The translations under genes and the position numbers were made by a program. The notes beneath the pieces are model-generated. The model saw only the letters and a program-made list of their open reading frames with translations, was not told the DNA's origin and searched no databases. From assembly GCF_003316635.1 (NCBI RefSeq), contig NZ_QNQP01000001.1, positions 1 to 64,000 on the forward strand: DNA of 64,000 nt, given 5' to 3'. The stretch comes from Roseovarius dicentrarchi. GTDB lineage: Bacteria; Pseudomonadota; Alphaproteobacteria; Rhodobacterales; Rhodobacteraceae. This document shows, piece by piece, positions 6,956-16,245 of this stretch; position 1 is the stretch's first letter, and each line of letters opens with the position of its first letter.

Positions 6956-8074
6956 TCAAGCCGAAGCGCGCAGCCGTCCGCGCGCACGTGCCAGCCACAG
7001 CAGCGACAGGATCAGCGGGCCATCGTCCGCCTCTCCGGTGTCGATCAGGTCCATCGCAGCGTCAAAGCCCAGCACATGCAGGCGGATATCCTCGGCCTCC
7101 GTCTCCAGCCCGCCGTAGCGTGGCAGGTCATCGGGCAGGTCCGCTATGCCCACGAAATTGTGAAAGTATTCCGTAGAATAGCCGGGCGTGCAGTAGTAGC
7201 TGCCGATCCGCTCCAGCCGGGTCAGGGTCAGGCCCGCTTCCTCCAGACACTCGCGGTGCGCCGCCTGCTCGGGCGTCTCGCCGGGATCGACGCGGCCCGC
7301 GACCGGCTCCAGCATCCAGGGGCGCGGATCGCCGCGGCGATAGGCGCCAAGGCGGAACTGCTCGACCAGAAGAACACGGTCGCGTACCGGATCATAGGGC
7401 AAAACCAGCGTCGCGTCGGTCGCCACAAACACCTCGCGGCGCAATTCATCGCTCATCGCGCCGCTGAATGTCGGATGGCGCAGCACGATCGCCTCGCTGC
7501 GGTAAAAACCCGGGTGCAGCACCTCGGTCCGGACGGTCTGAACCGCGTCCGCGCCCGTGCATGCGCGCACGGCTGCCGGCACGGCTGTTGCCGCGGCGCG
7601 CGCACCAGCCCGCGCCCGGATCATCGGCATCCGCGCCGCCAGATCACTGCTGCTGAAGGTGCCGAAATACTCCATCGCCTCGGTTGCGGCGCCCCGGCTG
7701 ATCGCGCCCCATCGCTGCGCCCAGTGCGCCAGATCGAAAGGCGCGGCTGCGGGCGCAGACCCGGCCGGCAGGTCATAGGCCAGCGCCTGATGCACCCCGC
7801 CCGCCGCCCGCACGCAAACCTCGCGCGGCACGCAGCCCAGACCGCGCGCGTAAAACTCAAGGCGGCCCGCCTCCTCGGCGCGTGCATTCTCCAGCAGCAC
7901 GCCGGCGGCCTCCTGCCCCGGCCGCGCTGCCAATATGGGCAGCATCTGCGCGGCGTCCCATGTGACCGCGTGATCGGGCAGCACCGCAGGCGGCAAAGGG
8001 GCATCATCCCCGTCCCGGCCCAGCACGATATTACGCAGCTGGGGATCGCGCAGCGATCCGAACAGGAAAATCAT
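6956..8074 (-). CDS. trgB: TrgB: GGCT-like domain fused to a Nudix hydrolase
   Basis: The 372-residue protein has two parts. Residues 1 to about 150 start FLFGSLRDPQLRNIVLG, the fold of gamma-glutamylcyclotransferase/AIG2 proteins. Residues about 190-360 form a Nudix domain of ADP-ribose pyrophosphatase type, with the Nudix box at roughly 275-297 (G-x5-E-x7-REC-LEEAG). TrgB was named for tellurite resistance in R. sphaeroides, and the gene order trgA-trgB-cysK is the same here. The true substrate is not shown by the sequence: ADP-ribose-like nucleotides for the Nudix half and a gamma-glutamyl compound for the first half are plausible. Confidence 0.85.
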   Translation of the reverse strand: MIFLFGSLRDPQLRNIVLGRDGDDAPLPPAVLPDHAVTWDAAQMLPILAARPGQEAAGVLLENARAEEAGRLEFYARGLGCVPREVCVRAAGGVHQALAYDLPAGSAPAAAPFDLAHWAQRWGAISRGAATEAMEYFGTFSSSDLAARMPMIRARAGARAAATAVPAAVRACTGADAVQTVRTEVLHPGFYRSEAIVLRHPTFSGAMSDELRREVFVATDATLVLPYDPVRDRVLLVEQFRLGAYRRGDPRPWMLEPVAGRVDPGETPEQAAHRECLEEAGLTLTRLERIGSYYCTPGYSTEYFHNFVGIADLPDDLPRYGGLETEAEDIRLHVLGFDAAMDLIDTGEADDGPLILSLLWLARARGRLRASA

Positions 8075-8084
8075 GTCAGCCCCC

Positions 8085-8543
8085 TCAGGTCCAGCGCCGC
8101 GCGGCAAATTCGGCCAGCAGTCCGCAAACCATGCCACCCAGCAGCAAGGCCGCGATCAACGCCGGATCGATCAAAAACTGCGCATAATCCAGCGCATTCC
8201 GGAACACCCCGACAAGCGCCTCAACCGGGCCATCATATTTCTTCTCCAGTGACTGCTTCAGCATCAGATTGAAACTCTGCACGAAAAAGCCCCAGATGAT
8301 CAGCGCCAGAACGCCGGTCAGCCCGTTCGCCAGCGCCTCGCCATAGCCCCGGCCGGCGCGGCTGCCGATCACGAACCAGCCGCACAGAACGCCCAAGGCC
8401 GAGTTCACGTAGTTGAACCAGCCAAAGGCGGTCTGCGGCGGCATCAGGGGCCGGACCATGTCCGACCCGATCCAGCCCAGCACCCCCAATGCGATCGCCG
8501 CAACCAGACGCGCGGCGGTCGGCAGGGTACGTATCTTGGGCAT
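8085..8543 (-). CDS. trgA: TrgA family membrane protein
   Basis: The 152-residue product has four hydrophobic segments (about 10-30, 40-60, 70-95 and 125-148) and matches TrgA in size, layout and position directly before trgB. TrgA is an inner-membrane protein tied to high-level tellurite resistance in R. sphaeroides; its mechanism is unknown. It starts three bases after the upstream methyltransferase stop and ends ten bases before trgB, so all three are likely on one transcript. The name rests mainly on synteny plus membrane topology. Confidence 0.8.
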   Translation of the reverse strand: MPKIRTLPTAARLVAAIALGVLGWIGSDMVRPLMPPQTAFGWFNYVNSALGVLCGWFVIGSRAGRGYGEALANGLTGVLALIIWGFFVQSFNLMLKQSLEKKYDGPVEALVGVFRNALDYAQFLIDPALIAALLLGGMVCGLLAEFAARRWT

Positions 8544-8546
8544 GGC

Positions 8547-9815
8547 TTATCCGGGCTTTGCGATGGTGATTTGCGTCACGTCGCAGTTTCCCGCGTGAAA
8601 CGATCCGGCGCAAGAGGTGAGGTAGAAGTTCCACATCCGCCGGAACCGTTCATCAAACCCCAGCGCGGCAACCTCGTCCCACCGGTCGTTGAAGCGGTCG
8701 TGCCAGCGGCGCAAGGTCTGGCTGTAGCTTTCGCCAAACTCCATCGACCCGGCAAAGGTCAGGCCGGCGCGCTCGATCTCGGCCCGCAGGGCGGCGGGGC
8801 TGGGCAGCATACCGCCCGGAAAAATGTATTTCTGAATGAAATCCACGCCCCGCCTGTAGACGTCCCAGCGCGCATCGCTGATGGTGATGATCTGAAGCGT
8901 CGCGCGCCTGCCGGGGCGCAGCCTGTCGCGCACCGTGTCGAAATAGGCCGGCCAATATTGCTGGCCCACCGCCTCGAACATCTCGATGCTGGCGATGCCG
9001 TCATAGGTGCCACGCTCATCCCGGTAATCTTGCAGCTTGAACTCGACCAGATCGGAAAGGCCCGCCTTTTCAATGCGCTGCCGCGCGTAGGTCAACTGCT
9101 CCCGACTGATCGTCAGGCCGGTCACCTTCAGCCCGCGCTCGGCTGCCGCGTATTCGGCAAAGCCGCCCCAGCCGCAACCGATTTCCAGCACATGATCGCC
9201 GGGGCCAACGCCCATCCGGTCCACCATGGAGGCATATTTGGCCGTTTGCGCCTTTTCCATGCTTTCCTGTCCGGTGTCGAACAGGGCGCTGGAATAGGTC
9301 ATCGTCTCATCCAGCCACAGGGCGTAAAATTCGTTACCCAGATCATAGTGATGGCTGATATTGCGCCGTGCCTGCCCTTTGGAATTGCCACGCAGCCAGT
9401 GGCGCGCCCGCTCGAACGCGCGTACCAGCGACATGCCGGGAAAGCCGTCATAGACATCCTCGTTGTCGGTGCAGATGAAATCCATCAGCGCCTGCAAATC
9501 CGGGCTGCTCCACCAGCCGTCAAGATAGGCGTCGCAAAACCCCAGGTCGCCCTCGCGGATGAGGCGCGCAAAAACGTCCGTATTATGCAGATGCACCTCG
9601 CCCACCGGGCCGGGATTGGGGCCGTCGGCGCGAAACACCCGGCCATCGGGCAGCACAAAATCCAGCCGTCCCCGGTTGATCCCCTTGGTTTTCTCAAACA
9701 CCCGCGCAAAGTATCGCGGCAGATCCGTCTGGCCGTCAGTCGAAGTCAAAATCATCGCGTTTTTATCCGTTTCTTGGCCGATCTCGAATATCGGCAGTGT
9801 TTTGCCCGCATGCAT
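8547..9815 (-). CDS. cfa: Cyclopropane-fatty-acyl-phospholipid synthase family protein
   Basis: A SAM-dependent methyltransferase that probably adds a methylene bridge to unsaturated membrane lipid chains. It has the SAM motif VLEIGCGWGG, the family signature HYDLGNEFYALWLDETMTYS (acyl-chain site), and FIQKYIFPGG toward the C-terminus. It is 422 residues from ATG 9815, which overlaps the photolyase stop by four bases; an alternative ATG at 9755 would trim 20 residues. Pairing with a photolyase gene is also seen in R. sphaeroides, where both belong to the singlet-oxygen response. I did not find a convincing matching promoter here. Confidence 0.85.
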   Translation of the reverse strand: MHAGKTLPIFEIGQETDKNAMILTSTDGQTDLPRYFARVFEKTKGINRGRLDFVLPDGRVFRADGPNPGPVGEVHLHNTDVFARLIREGDLGFCDAYLDGWWSSPDLQALMDFICTDNEDVYDGFPGMSLVRAFERARHWLRGNSKGQARRNISHHYDLGNEFYALWLDETMTYSSALFDTGQESMEKAQTAKYASMVDRMGVGPGDHVLEIGCGWGGFAEYAAAERGLKVTGLTISREQLTYARQRIEKAGLSDLVEFKLQDYRDERGTYDGIASIEMFEAVGQQYWPAYFDTVRDRLRPGRRATLQIITISDARWDVYRRGVDFIQKYIFPGGMLPSPAALRAEIERAGLTFAGSMEFGESYSQTLRRWHDRFNDRWDEVAALGFDERFRRMWNFYLTSCAGSFHAGNCDVTQITIAKPG

Positions 9816-11236
9816 CAGAACGATCTGTCCTGATAGGCACTCAGCGCCCGGTCCCGCCCCTCGGACAGACTGACCACCGGCGCGGGATAGGCGTCATTCG
9901 GGGACAGGTCCCAACTGCGCGGGATCGCGTCAAAATAGCTGAGCGCGGTTTTGCTGGGGCTATCGTACCCTTCCACGATCCATGCGCGGGAATAGTTTCC
10001 CTCGGGGTCGAATTTCTCAAGCTGCGTTTCGGGGTTGAAAATGCGGAAATAGGGCGCGGCATCCGGGCCGGACCCCGCCGCCCACTGCCAGCCCATTGCG
10101 TTGCTGGCGATGTCCCAGTCCGTCAGGCAGTCGTCAAACCACGCCTGCCCGATCCGCCAATGCGTCATCAGATGTTTGGTCAGATAACTGGCCACGATCA
10201 TGCGGGCGCGGTTGTGCATGCGGCCCGTCACATACATCTCGCGCATGGCGGCATCGACAAAGGGAATGCCGGTGCGCCCCTGTTTCCACGCGATAACTTC
10301 GGCGGTGTTGCCATCCTCGTTCCATGGGAAATCATCCCATTTTTCGCGCCAGTTGCGGGTGGCAATCTGCGGTGTGTGATAAATCAGATGATAGGCAAAT
10401 TCGCGCCAGACCAGTTCCTTGACCCAATGCTCGGCGCCTGCGGCGCCTTCATGCATCGCGCGCATCCCGGCGTGCCAGCATTGGGCCGGGCTGATTTCCC
10501 CCAGCGCAAGGTTCTCTGACAGGTTCGAGGTGCCGTCGATACCGGGCAGATCCCGCCGGGTTTTATAGCGATCAATGCTTTCCTCGGTAAACCACGCCAG
10601 CCTGTCCTGCGCCGCATCCTCGCCGACCTGCTGGTAGGGCAGGCAAATCCCGGCGCCGCGGTTCATTGCGGCGCCCATCTGCCAGTCTGCCAGATCGTCG
10701 CTGGCGGGCCAGGTATCCGGCGGCGACAGATCGGACGGTGCGGCCAGCGGCGAAGGGATCTCGCGGTCCTTTACCGCGCGCCACATCGGCGAATACACCT
10801 TGTAATAGCCGCCCTCTTTCGTCTCGACTGTCCACGGCTCGAACAGCAGATGGCCGGCGTGGCTGCTTGTTTCAACGCCGTCCTCTTTCAGCGCGGCCTT
10901 CACGGCCTTGTCACGCGCGACGGCGTCCGGATCATAGAGCCGCGACCAATGCACCGCCCCTGCCCCCGTCTGGCGCACCAGATCGCGCAACACCTCCAGC
11001 GCATCGCCCCGGCGCAGGATCAGGCGGCTGCCTTTCGCCTCCAGCGACTTGCCCAGATGCTCCAGCGCCAGACCCAGCCGCCATTTCGGCGCGGCGCCAA
11101 GGCCCGCAACCGTGTCATCGTGAATAAAGACCGGTATCACCGGCCCGCCCGCCCGAAGCGCGGCGCGCAGCGCGGGGTGGTCGGACAGCCGCAGATCGCG
11201 GCGCAGCCATAGCAGGGTTGGTTTGATATCACTCAT
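9815..11236 (-). CDS. phrB: Deoxyribodipyrimidine photolyase
   Basis: Repairs UV-made cyclobutane pyrimidine dimers with blue light. The 473-residue product has the N-terminal antenna-binding Rossmann fold (LLWLRRDLRLSDHPAL) and the C-terminal FAD-binding helical domain with GRTGIPFVDAAMREM, TGRMHNRARM and DWDIASNAMGWQW, which fits the CPD photolyase/cryptochrome family. Start ATG 11236 gives the conserved N-terminus; a 12-residue longer frame upstream is less likely. It is the first gene of the tight phrB-cfa-trgA-trgB run, so light damage, membrane change and oxidant defence genes are grouped. Confidence 0.92.
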   Translation of the reverse strand: MSDIKPTLLWLRRDLRLSDHPALRAALRAGGPVIPVFIHDDTVAGLGAAPKWRLGLALEHLGKSLEAKGSRLILRRGDALEVLRDLVRQTGAGAVHWSRLYDPDAVARDKAVKAALKEDGVETSSHAGHLLFEPWTVETKEGGYYKVYSPMWRAVKDREIPSPLAAPSDLSPPDTWPASDDLADWQMGAAMNRGAGICLPYQQVGEDAAQDRLAWFTEESIDRYKTRRDLPGIDGTSNLSENLALGEISPAQCWHAGMRAMHEGAAGAEHWVKELVWREFAYHLIYHTPQIATRNWREKWDDFPWNEDGNTAEVIAWKQGRTGIPFVDAAMREMYVTGRMHNRARMIVASYLTKHLMTHWRIGQAWFDDCLTDWDIASNAMGWQWAAGSGPDAAPYFRIFNPETQLEKFDPEGNYSRAWIVEGYDSPSKTALSYFDAIPRSWDLSPNDAYPAPVVSLSEGRDRALSAYQDRSF

Positions 11237-11290
11237 GTTTTTTCCGGCGCTCACTACATCCGGCTGGAACATAGCCCGCCGTCCGCCAGA

Positions 11291-12517
11291 TCAAAGCACT
11301 TCGTCCAGGGCCGTCATCAGCAGGTCGATTTCGGCCCGAGTGGTGTAATGCACAAAACTCAGCCGCAGCACGCCATGACTGGGATCAACCCCCATCGCGC
11401 GCAGCGGGCGCACCGCGTAAAAATCACCGCCCCCCGCCATGATGTCATGCGCCGCCAGATCACGCGCGACCTCCTCGCCGGGGCGGTCCAGACGAATGGC
11501 CACCGTGGGCGCACGGTTCTGCGGCGTGTCCGGCCCAAGCAGCCGAATTGAATTGCGCGACTTGAGGTAGTCCAGCAGCGGCGTCAGCAGCTCCTCCTCA
11601 TGGGCGCGCATCATGTCGTGAACGCCTGCCGCGCGGGTTGCCGCATCGCCGTCCAGCCCGTGATGTGCCGCAAGCGCGTCTATATAATCGGCCATGCCCG
11701 CACTGGCCGCCACCTGCGCGTGGTCCGGCCCGGCGGGAGTGAACCGCTTGTAGAGGCTCGATTCGTTGAAATAATGCCCCTGATTGGGCAGCTGCATCCC
11801 CAATTCGCGCCGGATGGTCATAATGCCCTGATGCGGGCCATAGGTCTTGTAGGCGGAAAACAGGTAAATATCCGGCCCCATCGCCCCCACATTGGGCAGC
11901 CCGTGCGGCGCGTAGCTGACCCCGTCCACACAGACGAAAGCACCGGCGGCATGGGCCAGCGCGGTGATCTCAACCACCGGATTAACCTCGCCCACCACGT
12001 TCGAGCAGTGCGGATAACAGACAAGACGCACCTTGTCGTCCAGCAACTCCTCCAGATCGGCGGGGTCCAAATGGCCGCTATCGGGGTCGATCTGCCATTC
12101 GCGCACCTCAAACCCTTCATCGGCCAGCCTGCGCCACGGGCCGGTATTGGCCTCGTGGTCCTGATTGGTAACGATGATCGCATCGCCGGGCCGCATCCAC
12201 TGGGCAAAGGCGCGCGCCAGCACATAGGTGTTCTGCGTGGTCGAGGGGCCAAAGCTCAGCTCGTCGGTGTCCACACCCATCATCGCGGCAAGGCGCGCGC
12301 GCGCCTCGTCCATCTCTGCCCCGCCCAGGGTGGAGGCGGCGTAGGGCGCATAGGGCTGCACCTTGCGCTGGCGGTAGAACCGGGTCAGCCGGTCGATTAC
12401 CGGCCCGCAGGTATAGGACCCGCCGGCGTTTTCAAAAAACGCCTGCCCGCTCAGCGGCGCCTCTGCGAAGGCCGGGAATTGCCCGCGCACGAAATCCAGA
12501 TCCAATGTGCCGCTCAT
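11291..12517 (-). CDS. Cysteine desulfurase-like class V aminotransferase
   Basis: A 408-residue PLP enzyme of the IscS/SufS superfamily. It shows FENAGGSY near the N-terminus, DHEANTGPW in the cofactor region, VDGVSYAPH, and the Schiff-base lysine in YLFSAYKTYGPH. It resembles the cysteine-desulfurase-like subgroup (VC1184 type) rather than canonical IscS or SufS, and no Fe-S cluster assembly genes are nearby. Its substrate is therefore open: a desulfurase or selenocysteine-lyase-like role is possible. Start ATG 12517 precedes the conserved LDLDFVRGQFP. Confidence 0.82.
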   Translation of the reverse strand: MSGTLDLDFVRGQFPAFAEAPLSGQAFFENAGGSYTCGPVIDRLTRFYRQRKVQPYAPYAASTLGGAEMDEARARLAAMMGVDTDELSFGPSTTQNTYVLARAFAQWMRPGDAIIVTNQDHEANTGPWRRLADEGFEVREWQIDPDSGHLDPADLEELLDDKVRLVCYPHCSNVVGEVNPVVEITALAHAAGAFVCVDGVSYAPHGLPNVGAMGPDIYLFSAYKTYGPHQGIMTIRRELGMQLPNQGHYFNESSLYKRFTPAGPDHAQVAASAGMADYIDALAAHHGLDGDAATRAAGVHDMMRAHEEELLTPLLDYLKSRNSIRLLGPDTPQNRAPTVAIRLDRPGEEVARDLAAHDIMAGGGDFYAVRPLRAMGVDPSHGVLRLSFVHYTTRAEIDLLMTALDEVL

Positions 12518-12556
12518 CGCCGTCCTCCCGTTATGCCTGAACGCAGAAAACAGCAA

Positions 12557-12585
12557 AGCCCCCGGACGCGCAAGCGCCGGGGGCT
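12557..12585 (-). terminator. Rho-independent terminator after the BCCT gene
   Basis: Perfect 9-bp arms AGCCCCCGG (12557-12565) and CCGGGGGCT (12577-12585) enclose an 11-base loop. On the minus strand a T-rich run (TTTGCTGTTTTC) follows, so it would end the BCCT transcript before the aminotransferase gene. Confidence 0.8.
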
Positions 12586-12608
12586 GAGCAAATGATTTAA
12601 GCCGCCCG

Positions 12609-14312
12609 TCAGCCGCGTTCCGAGCGCAGCCCCTTGAAGATGGCCCAGCACATCACCAGCAGAACCAGCGTGAAGGGCAACCCGGTGGTGATAACCGCCG
12701 ATTGCAGCGCCGCAAGGCCGCCGCCGATCAGCAGCACAATCGCAACCGCACCCTCGAAAATGCACCAGAACACCCGCTGCGTCACCGGGGCATCCACCTT
12801 GCCGCCCGCCGTGATCGTATCAATCACCAGACTGCCCGAATCCGATGATGTGACAAAGAAAATCACCACCAGAATGATCCCGATTGTCGAGGTGATCGTC
12901 GCCAAGGGCAGCTGGTCCAGCATGTAAAACAGCTTCAGCTCCAGCGCGGCATCCTTGGCCAGGGTGTAGCCGTCATTAACGACCTGGCTGATCGCCGTGC
13001 CGCCAAAAACGCTCATCCACAGTACGCAAACCATGCTGGGAATCAGCAGAACGCAGATCAGGAATTCGCGCACGCTGCGGCCCCGGCTGACGCGGGCAAT
13101 GAACATGCCGACGAAAGGCGACCAGCTGATCCACCACGCCCAATAGAACGCGGTCCACCCTTGGACAAAATTGGTGTCGTCGCGTCCAAACGGATTGCTG
13201 AGCGGGATGAGGTTTTGCAGATATGCCAGCAGGCTATCGGCGAAAAACGTCAGCAGAAAGATCGGCCCACCCACCAGCAGCGTGAACAGCAGCAGCAGAC
13301 CGGCAAGACCCATGTTGATCTCCGACAGCAGCTTGACCCCGCCATCAAGGCCCCGCACGACCGAAATCAAGGCAATCGCCGTGATACCGGTGATCAGCAG
13401 CACCAGCAATGTGCTGGAATCGGCAACGCCGCTTTCTTCGGTATTGCCGTACGTGATGCCCAGCAAACTGCGTGTTCCCTCTGCCGCGTCACCCGACCCG
13501 TAAAGGAATGTCAGACCAGATGCCGCCTGCTCCGCCCCGAAGCCAAGCGATGTGGCAAGGCCGAACAGCGTGGCAAAAACTGCAAGCGTATCAATGACAT
13601 GGCCAGTCCAGCCCCACACACGCTCGCCGAACAGCGGATAGAACGCCGAGCGCAGCGTCAGGGGCAAACCCTTGTTATAGCTGAACAATGCCAGCGCCAG
13701 TGCGACAATGGCATAAATCGCCCACGGGTGCAGGCCCCAGTGAAAAATCGTCGCCGCCATGCCCAGGCGCGTTGCCGCGTCCGAATCTGCTTCGGCGCCG
13801 CTCAGGGGCGCCCAGTCCGTGCGCAAACCGCCTTCGGCCGCCGTGCCGCCCAGCGAGGTGGCAAAATGGCTCATCGGTTCCGACACACCAAAGAACATCA
13901 GGCCGATGCCCATCCCGGCGGCGAACAGCATCGCAAACCAGCCGACATAAGTATAGTCGGGCGTCGCATCCGTGCCGCCAAGCCGGATGGAGCCGAACGG
14001 GCTGACGATCAGAAACAGGCAGAACAAGACAAAAATATTCGCCGCGCTCAGGAAAAACCAATCGAATTTCGTGGTCACAAATTTGAACGACCAGTCGAAT
14101 GCAGCATTCGCCTGATCGGGCAGCGCCAGCGCGAAAAACACGAACGCCATGATGGAAATGCCGGCCAGCGCGAATACGGGGTTGTGAAAATCCAGACCAA
14201 ACGGGCCGATGGATGCCGTGACGTTATCCTGTCCGATCTCGTAATCCGTATCAATCAGGTCCGCATCGCCTTCTGGTGGTGGAATTCCCTGTTCCCCCGA
14301 TACATCAGCCAT
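12609..14312 (-). CDS. BCCT-family betaine/carnitine/choline transporter
   Basis: A 567-residue sodium- or proton-coupled carrier for quaternary ammonium compounds such as glycine betaine. It has about twelve membrane helices, the family motif GMGIGLMFFGVSEPMSHF near residue 134, and the aromatic stretch FYWAWWISWSPFVGMFIARVS that forms the substrate box in this family. A hydrophilic N-terminus of about 45 residues precedes TM1. Start ATG 14312 has AGGAAG well placed. No choline-oxidation genes are adjacent, though sox genes elsewhere in the window act at the end of betaine breakdown. Exact substrate is not assignable. Confidence 0.9.
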   Translation of the reverse strand: MADVSGEQGIPPPEGDADLIDTDYEIGQDNVTASIGPFGLDFHNPVFALAGISIMAFVFFALALPDQANAAFDWSFKFVTTKFDWFFLSAANIFVLFCLFLIVSPFGSIRLGGTDATPDYTYVGWFAMLFAAGMGIGLMFFGVSEPMSHFATSLGGTAAEGGLRTDWAPLSGAEADSDAATRLGMAATIFHWGLHPWAIYAIVALALALFSYNKGLPLTLRSAFYPLFGERVWGWTGHVIDTLAVFATLFGLATSLGFGAEQAASGLTFLYGSGDAAEGTRSLLGITYGNTEESGVADSSTLLVLLITGITAIALISVVRGLDGGVKLLSEINMGLAGLLLLFTLLVGGPIFLLTFFADSLLAYLQNLIPLSNPFGRDDTNFVQGWTAFYWAWWISWSPFVGMFIARVSRGRSVREFLICVLLIPSMVCVLWMSVFGGTAISQVVNDGYTLAKDAALELKLFYMLDQLPLATITSTIGIILVVIFFVTSSDSGSLVIDTITAGGKVDAPVTQRVFWCIFEGAVAIVLLIGGGLAALQSAVITTGLPFTLVLLVMCWAIFKGLRSERG

Positions 14313-14640
14313 AAGGCTTCCTTTCTTTGTGGAGGGACCGGGAGTTCACAAGCGATATGCGTTCTGCCGTGCCGGGCCTCTCGTTTTCACTTGGACGGGC
14401 GGTTCGTGAGCCGCAACCTCGATAAATCCTACCAACATTCAGCAGAGTGTGCCAACCGCTGGCGAACACATTAGTTGCACAAAAGCCAAGTTTTTCCTGA
14501 ATAAAACAAAGCTGAAAGGCCGTCTGTGGCCGGTGATACGGCAAGCGCGGCTGCACCGCGGTCCCCTTTGAAACGACAAAGGCGGCCCTTCACGGGGCCG
14601 CCTCTTTGCTCAACCGGTCGATAATAAGCGCAGTCGCGCG
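14313..14640. other. Intergenic region between BCCT gene and degP
   Basis: This 328-bp gap carries the upstream region of the BCCT gene and the terminator of degP. The minus strand contains AT-rich stretches around 14480-14515 (TTTGTTTTATTC and TTGGCTTTTGTGC) that could hold a promoter, but no spacing fits well enough to mark one. No coding frame or RNA gene is supported. Confidence 0.5.
14581..14602 (-). terminator. Terminator after degP
   Basis: Arms GGCGGCCC (14581-14588) and GGGGCCGCC (14594-14602) form a GC-rich hairpin. On the minus strand it is followed by TTTGTCGTTTC. It lies about 40 bases past the degP stop and probably ends the hflK-hflC-DUF2065-degP transcript. Confidence 0.7.
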
Positions 14641-16107
14641 TCACTCATCGCCCAGCGTCAGCGCAACAAACCGTGGCTGCCCCGCCGAGCGGACGAGCAG
14701 CAGCAGCGACTTGCGCCCCGCGTCGCGCGCGTCGGCAATCCGGTCTTCCAGATCACCGACCGTGGAGAGCGTCTGCTGCCCCGCCTCGGTCAGAACGTCC
14801 CCCGCGCGCAGGCCCTTTTCGTAAGCCTCCGACAACGGATCCACGTCGCGCACGACCAAGCCCTTGGCTGTTTCCGCCAGCTCCAGCTGCGCCCGCAATT
14901 CATCGTCCAGCGGGCTGAGCGTCAGCCCCATGAGCATCTGCGGCTCGGGCGCGGCGTCCGGATCAGTCTGCGACGGGCGCCCTTCCGAGCCTTCCGCGTC
15001 CTCGCGGCGGCCCAGCGTCACCTTGAGGGTTTGAGTGCCGCCATCGCGGAACACCACAACCCTGACCGATTTGCCAACATCCGTTTCGCCCACCTGGCGG
15101 ACCAGTTCGCGCGTGTCCGGCACCTTGACACCGTCAAAAGACACGATGACGTCGCCCGCCATCATGCCGGCGTCAGCCGCCGGGCCAGTGGGAACATCGG
15201 TGACCAGCGCGCCTGATGCCGCGTCCAGCCCCATCGCCTCGGCCACGTCAGCGGTCACGTCCTGAATACGCACGCCCAGCCAGCCGCGGCGCGTTTCGCC
15301 GAACTCTTGCAGCTGGTCCACAACCCGGCTGACCACGTTGGAGGCCATTGAAAACCCGATGCCAATGGATCCGCCATTGGGGCTGAGGATCGCGGTGTTG
15401 ACGCCCACGACCTTGCCATTCATGTCAAACAGCGGGCCGCCGGAATTGCCCCGGTTGATGGCCGCATCGGTCTGAATGTAGTCGTCATATGTGCCCGACA
15501 GGGCGCGATTGCGGGCCGATACGATGCCCGCGCTGACGGAAAACCCCTGTCCCAGCGGATTGCCCATCGCGATGACCCAATCACCGACGCGTGCGCCGTC
15601 GCTGTCGCCAAAGCTGACAAATGGCAGCGGCTCGTCCGTTTCCACCTTGAGCAGCGCAATATCGGTCTTGGGATCGGTGCCGATCACCGTCGCCTCCAAT
15701 TCGCCGCCTTCGTAGAATTCGATGATGATCTCATCGGCAGACTCGATCACGTGGTTATTGGTGACGATATATCCATCCTCGGAAATCACGAAACCGGACC
15801 CCAGCGCCGAGCTGCGGCGCGGCCGGTCACCGCCCTCGCCTCGATCGCGGAACTGACGGAAAAAATCCTCAAACGGCGAGCCATCGGGCACGACGGGCGC
15901 CGGGCCGGTGCGCTGCGCAACGGTGGTGGATGTGGTGATGTTGACCACAGACGGGCTGAATTTTTGCGCCAGATCGGCAAAGCTTTCTGGCCGCGCATAC
16001 GCCGCGATCGCCTGCGCCATGATCAGTGCCGCAGCCAGCATGGTCAGCGCCATTGCCCTGATGGCCCTGCCCTGCGGGATGGTTGCCGTTCGGATAACGT
16101 CTTTCAC
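14641..16107 (-). CDS. degP: Periplasmic serine protease DegP/HtrA (Do family)
   Basis: Degrades or refolds damaged envelope proteins. The 488-residue product has a signal peptide (MALTMLAAALIMAQAIAAYA), a trypsin-like domain with catalytic His119 (TNNHV), Asp149 (TDIALLKV) and Ser222 (GNSGGPL), and two PDZ domains starting near residues 280 and 395. Length and domain layout are normal. It is the last gene of the hflK-hflC-DUF2065-degP cluster, combining inner-membrane and periplasmic protein quality control. Confidence 0.95.
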   Translation of the reverse strand: MKDVIRTATIPQGRAIRAMALTMLAAALIMAQAIAAYARPESFADLAQKFSPSVVNITTSTTVAQRTGPAPVVPDGSPFEDFFRQFRDRGEGGDRPRRSSALGSGFVISEDGYIVTNNHVIESADEIIIEFYEGGELEATVIGTDPKTDIALLKVETDEPLPFVSFGDSDGARVGDWVIAMGNPLGQGFSVSAGIVSARNRALSGTYDDYIQTDAAINRGNSGGPLFDMNGKVVGVNTAILSPNGGSIGIGFSMASNVVSRVVDQLQEFGETRRGWLGVRIQDVTADVAEAMGLDAASGALVTDVPTGPAADAGMMAGDVIVSFDGVKVPDTRELVRQVGETDVGKSVRVVVFRDGGTQTLKVTLGRREDAEGSEGRPSQTDPDAAPEPQMLMGLTLSPLDDELRAQLELAETAKGLVVRDVDPLSEAYEKGLRAGDVLTEAGQQTLSTVGDLEDRIADARDAGRKSLLLLVRSAGQPRFVALTLGDE

Positions 16108-16245
16108 TTCCGGTTCTCCTCGGTTTTGGTCGACTTGGTGCCGGGCGCCTGCCCTGCTTATGGATCATAACTTAAGGAATGGTGGACAAGGTGCAAATGA
16201 TTGCAGTCCGCTTTCACGCGAAGGTGACAGTTTGAACGCGGCGCG

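Noticed and set aside
11237..11300. RpoE-type promoter (TGATC -35) upstream of phrB
   Set aside because: TGATCT is present near 11290, but no acceptable -10 stands at the right distance; the match is too weak to report.
14420..14460. Sigma-54-like TTGGCACACTCTGC upstream of the BCCT gene
   Set aside because: The GG and GC elements are two bases too close for a -24/-12 promoter.
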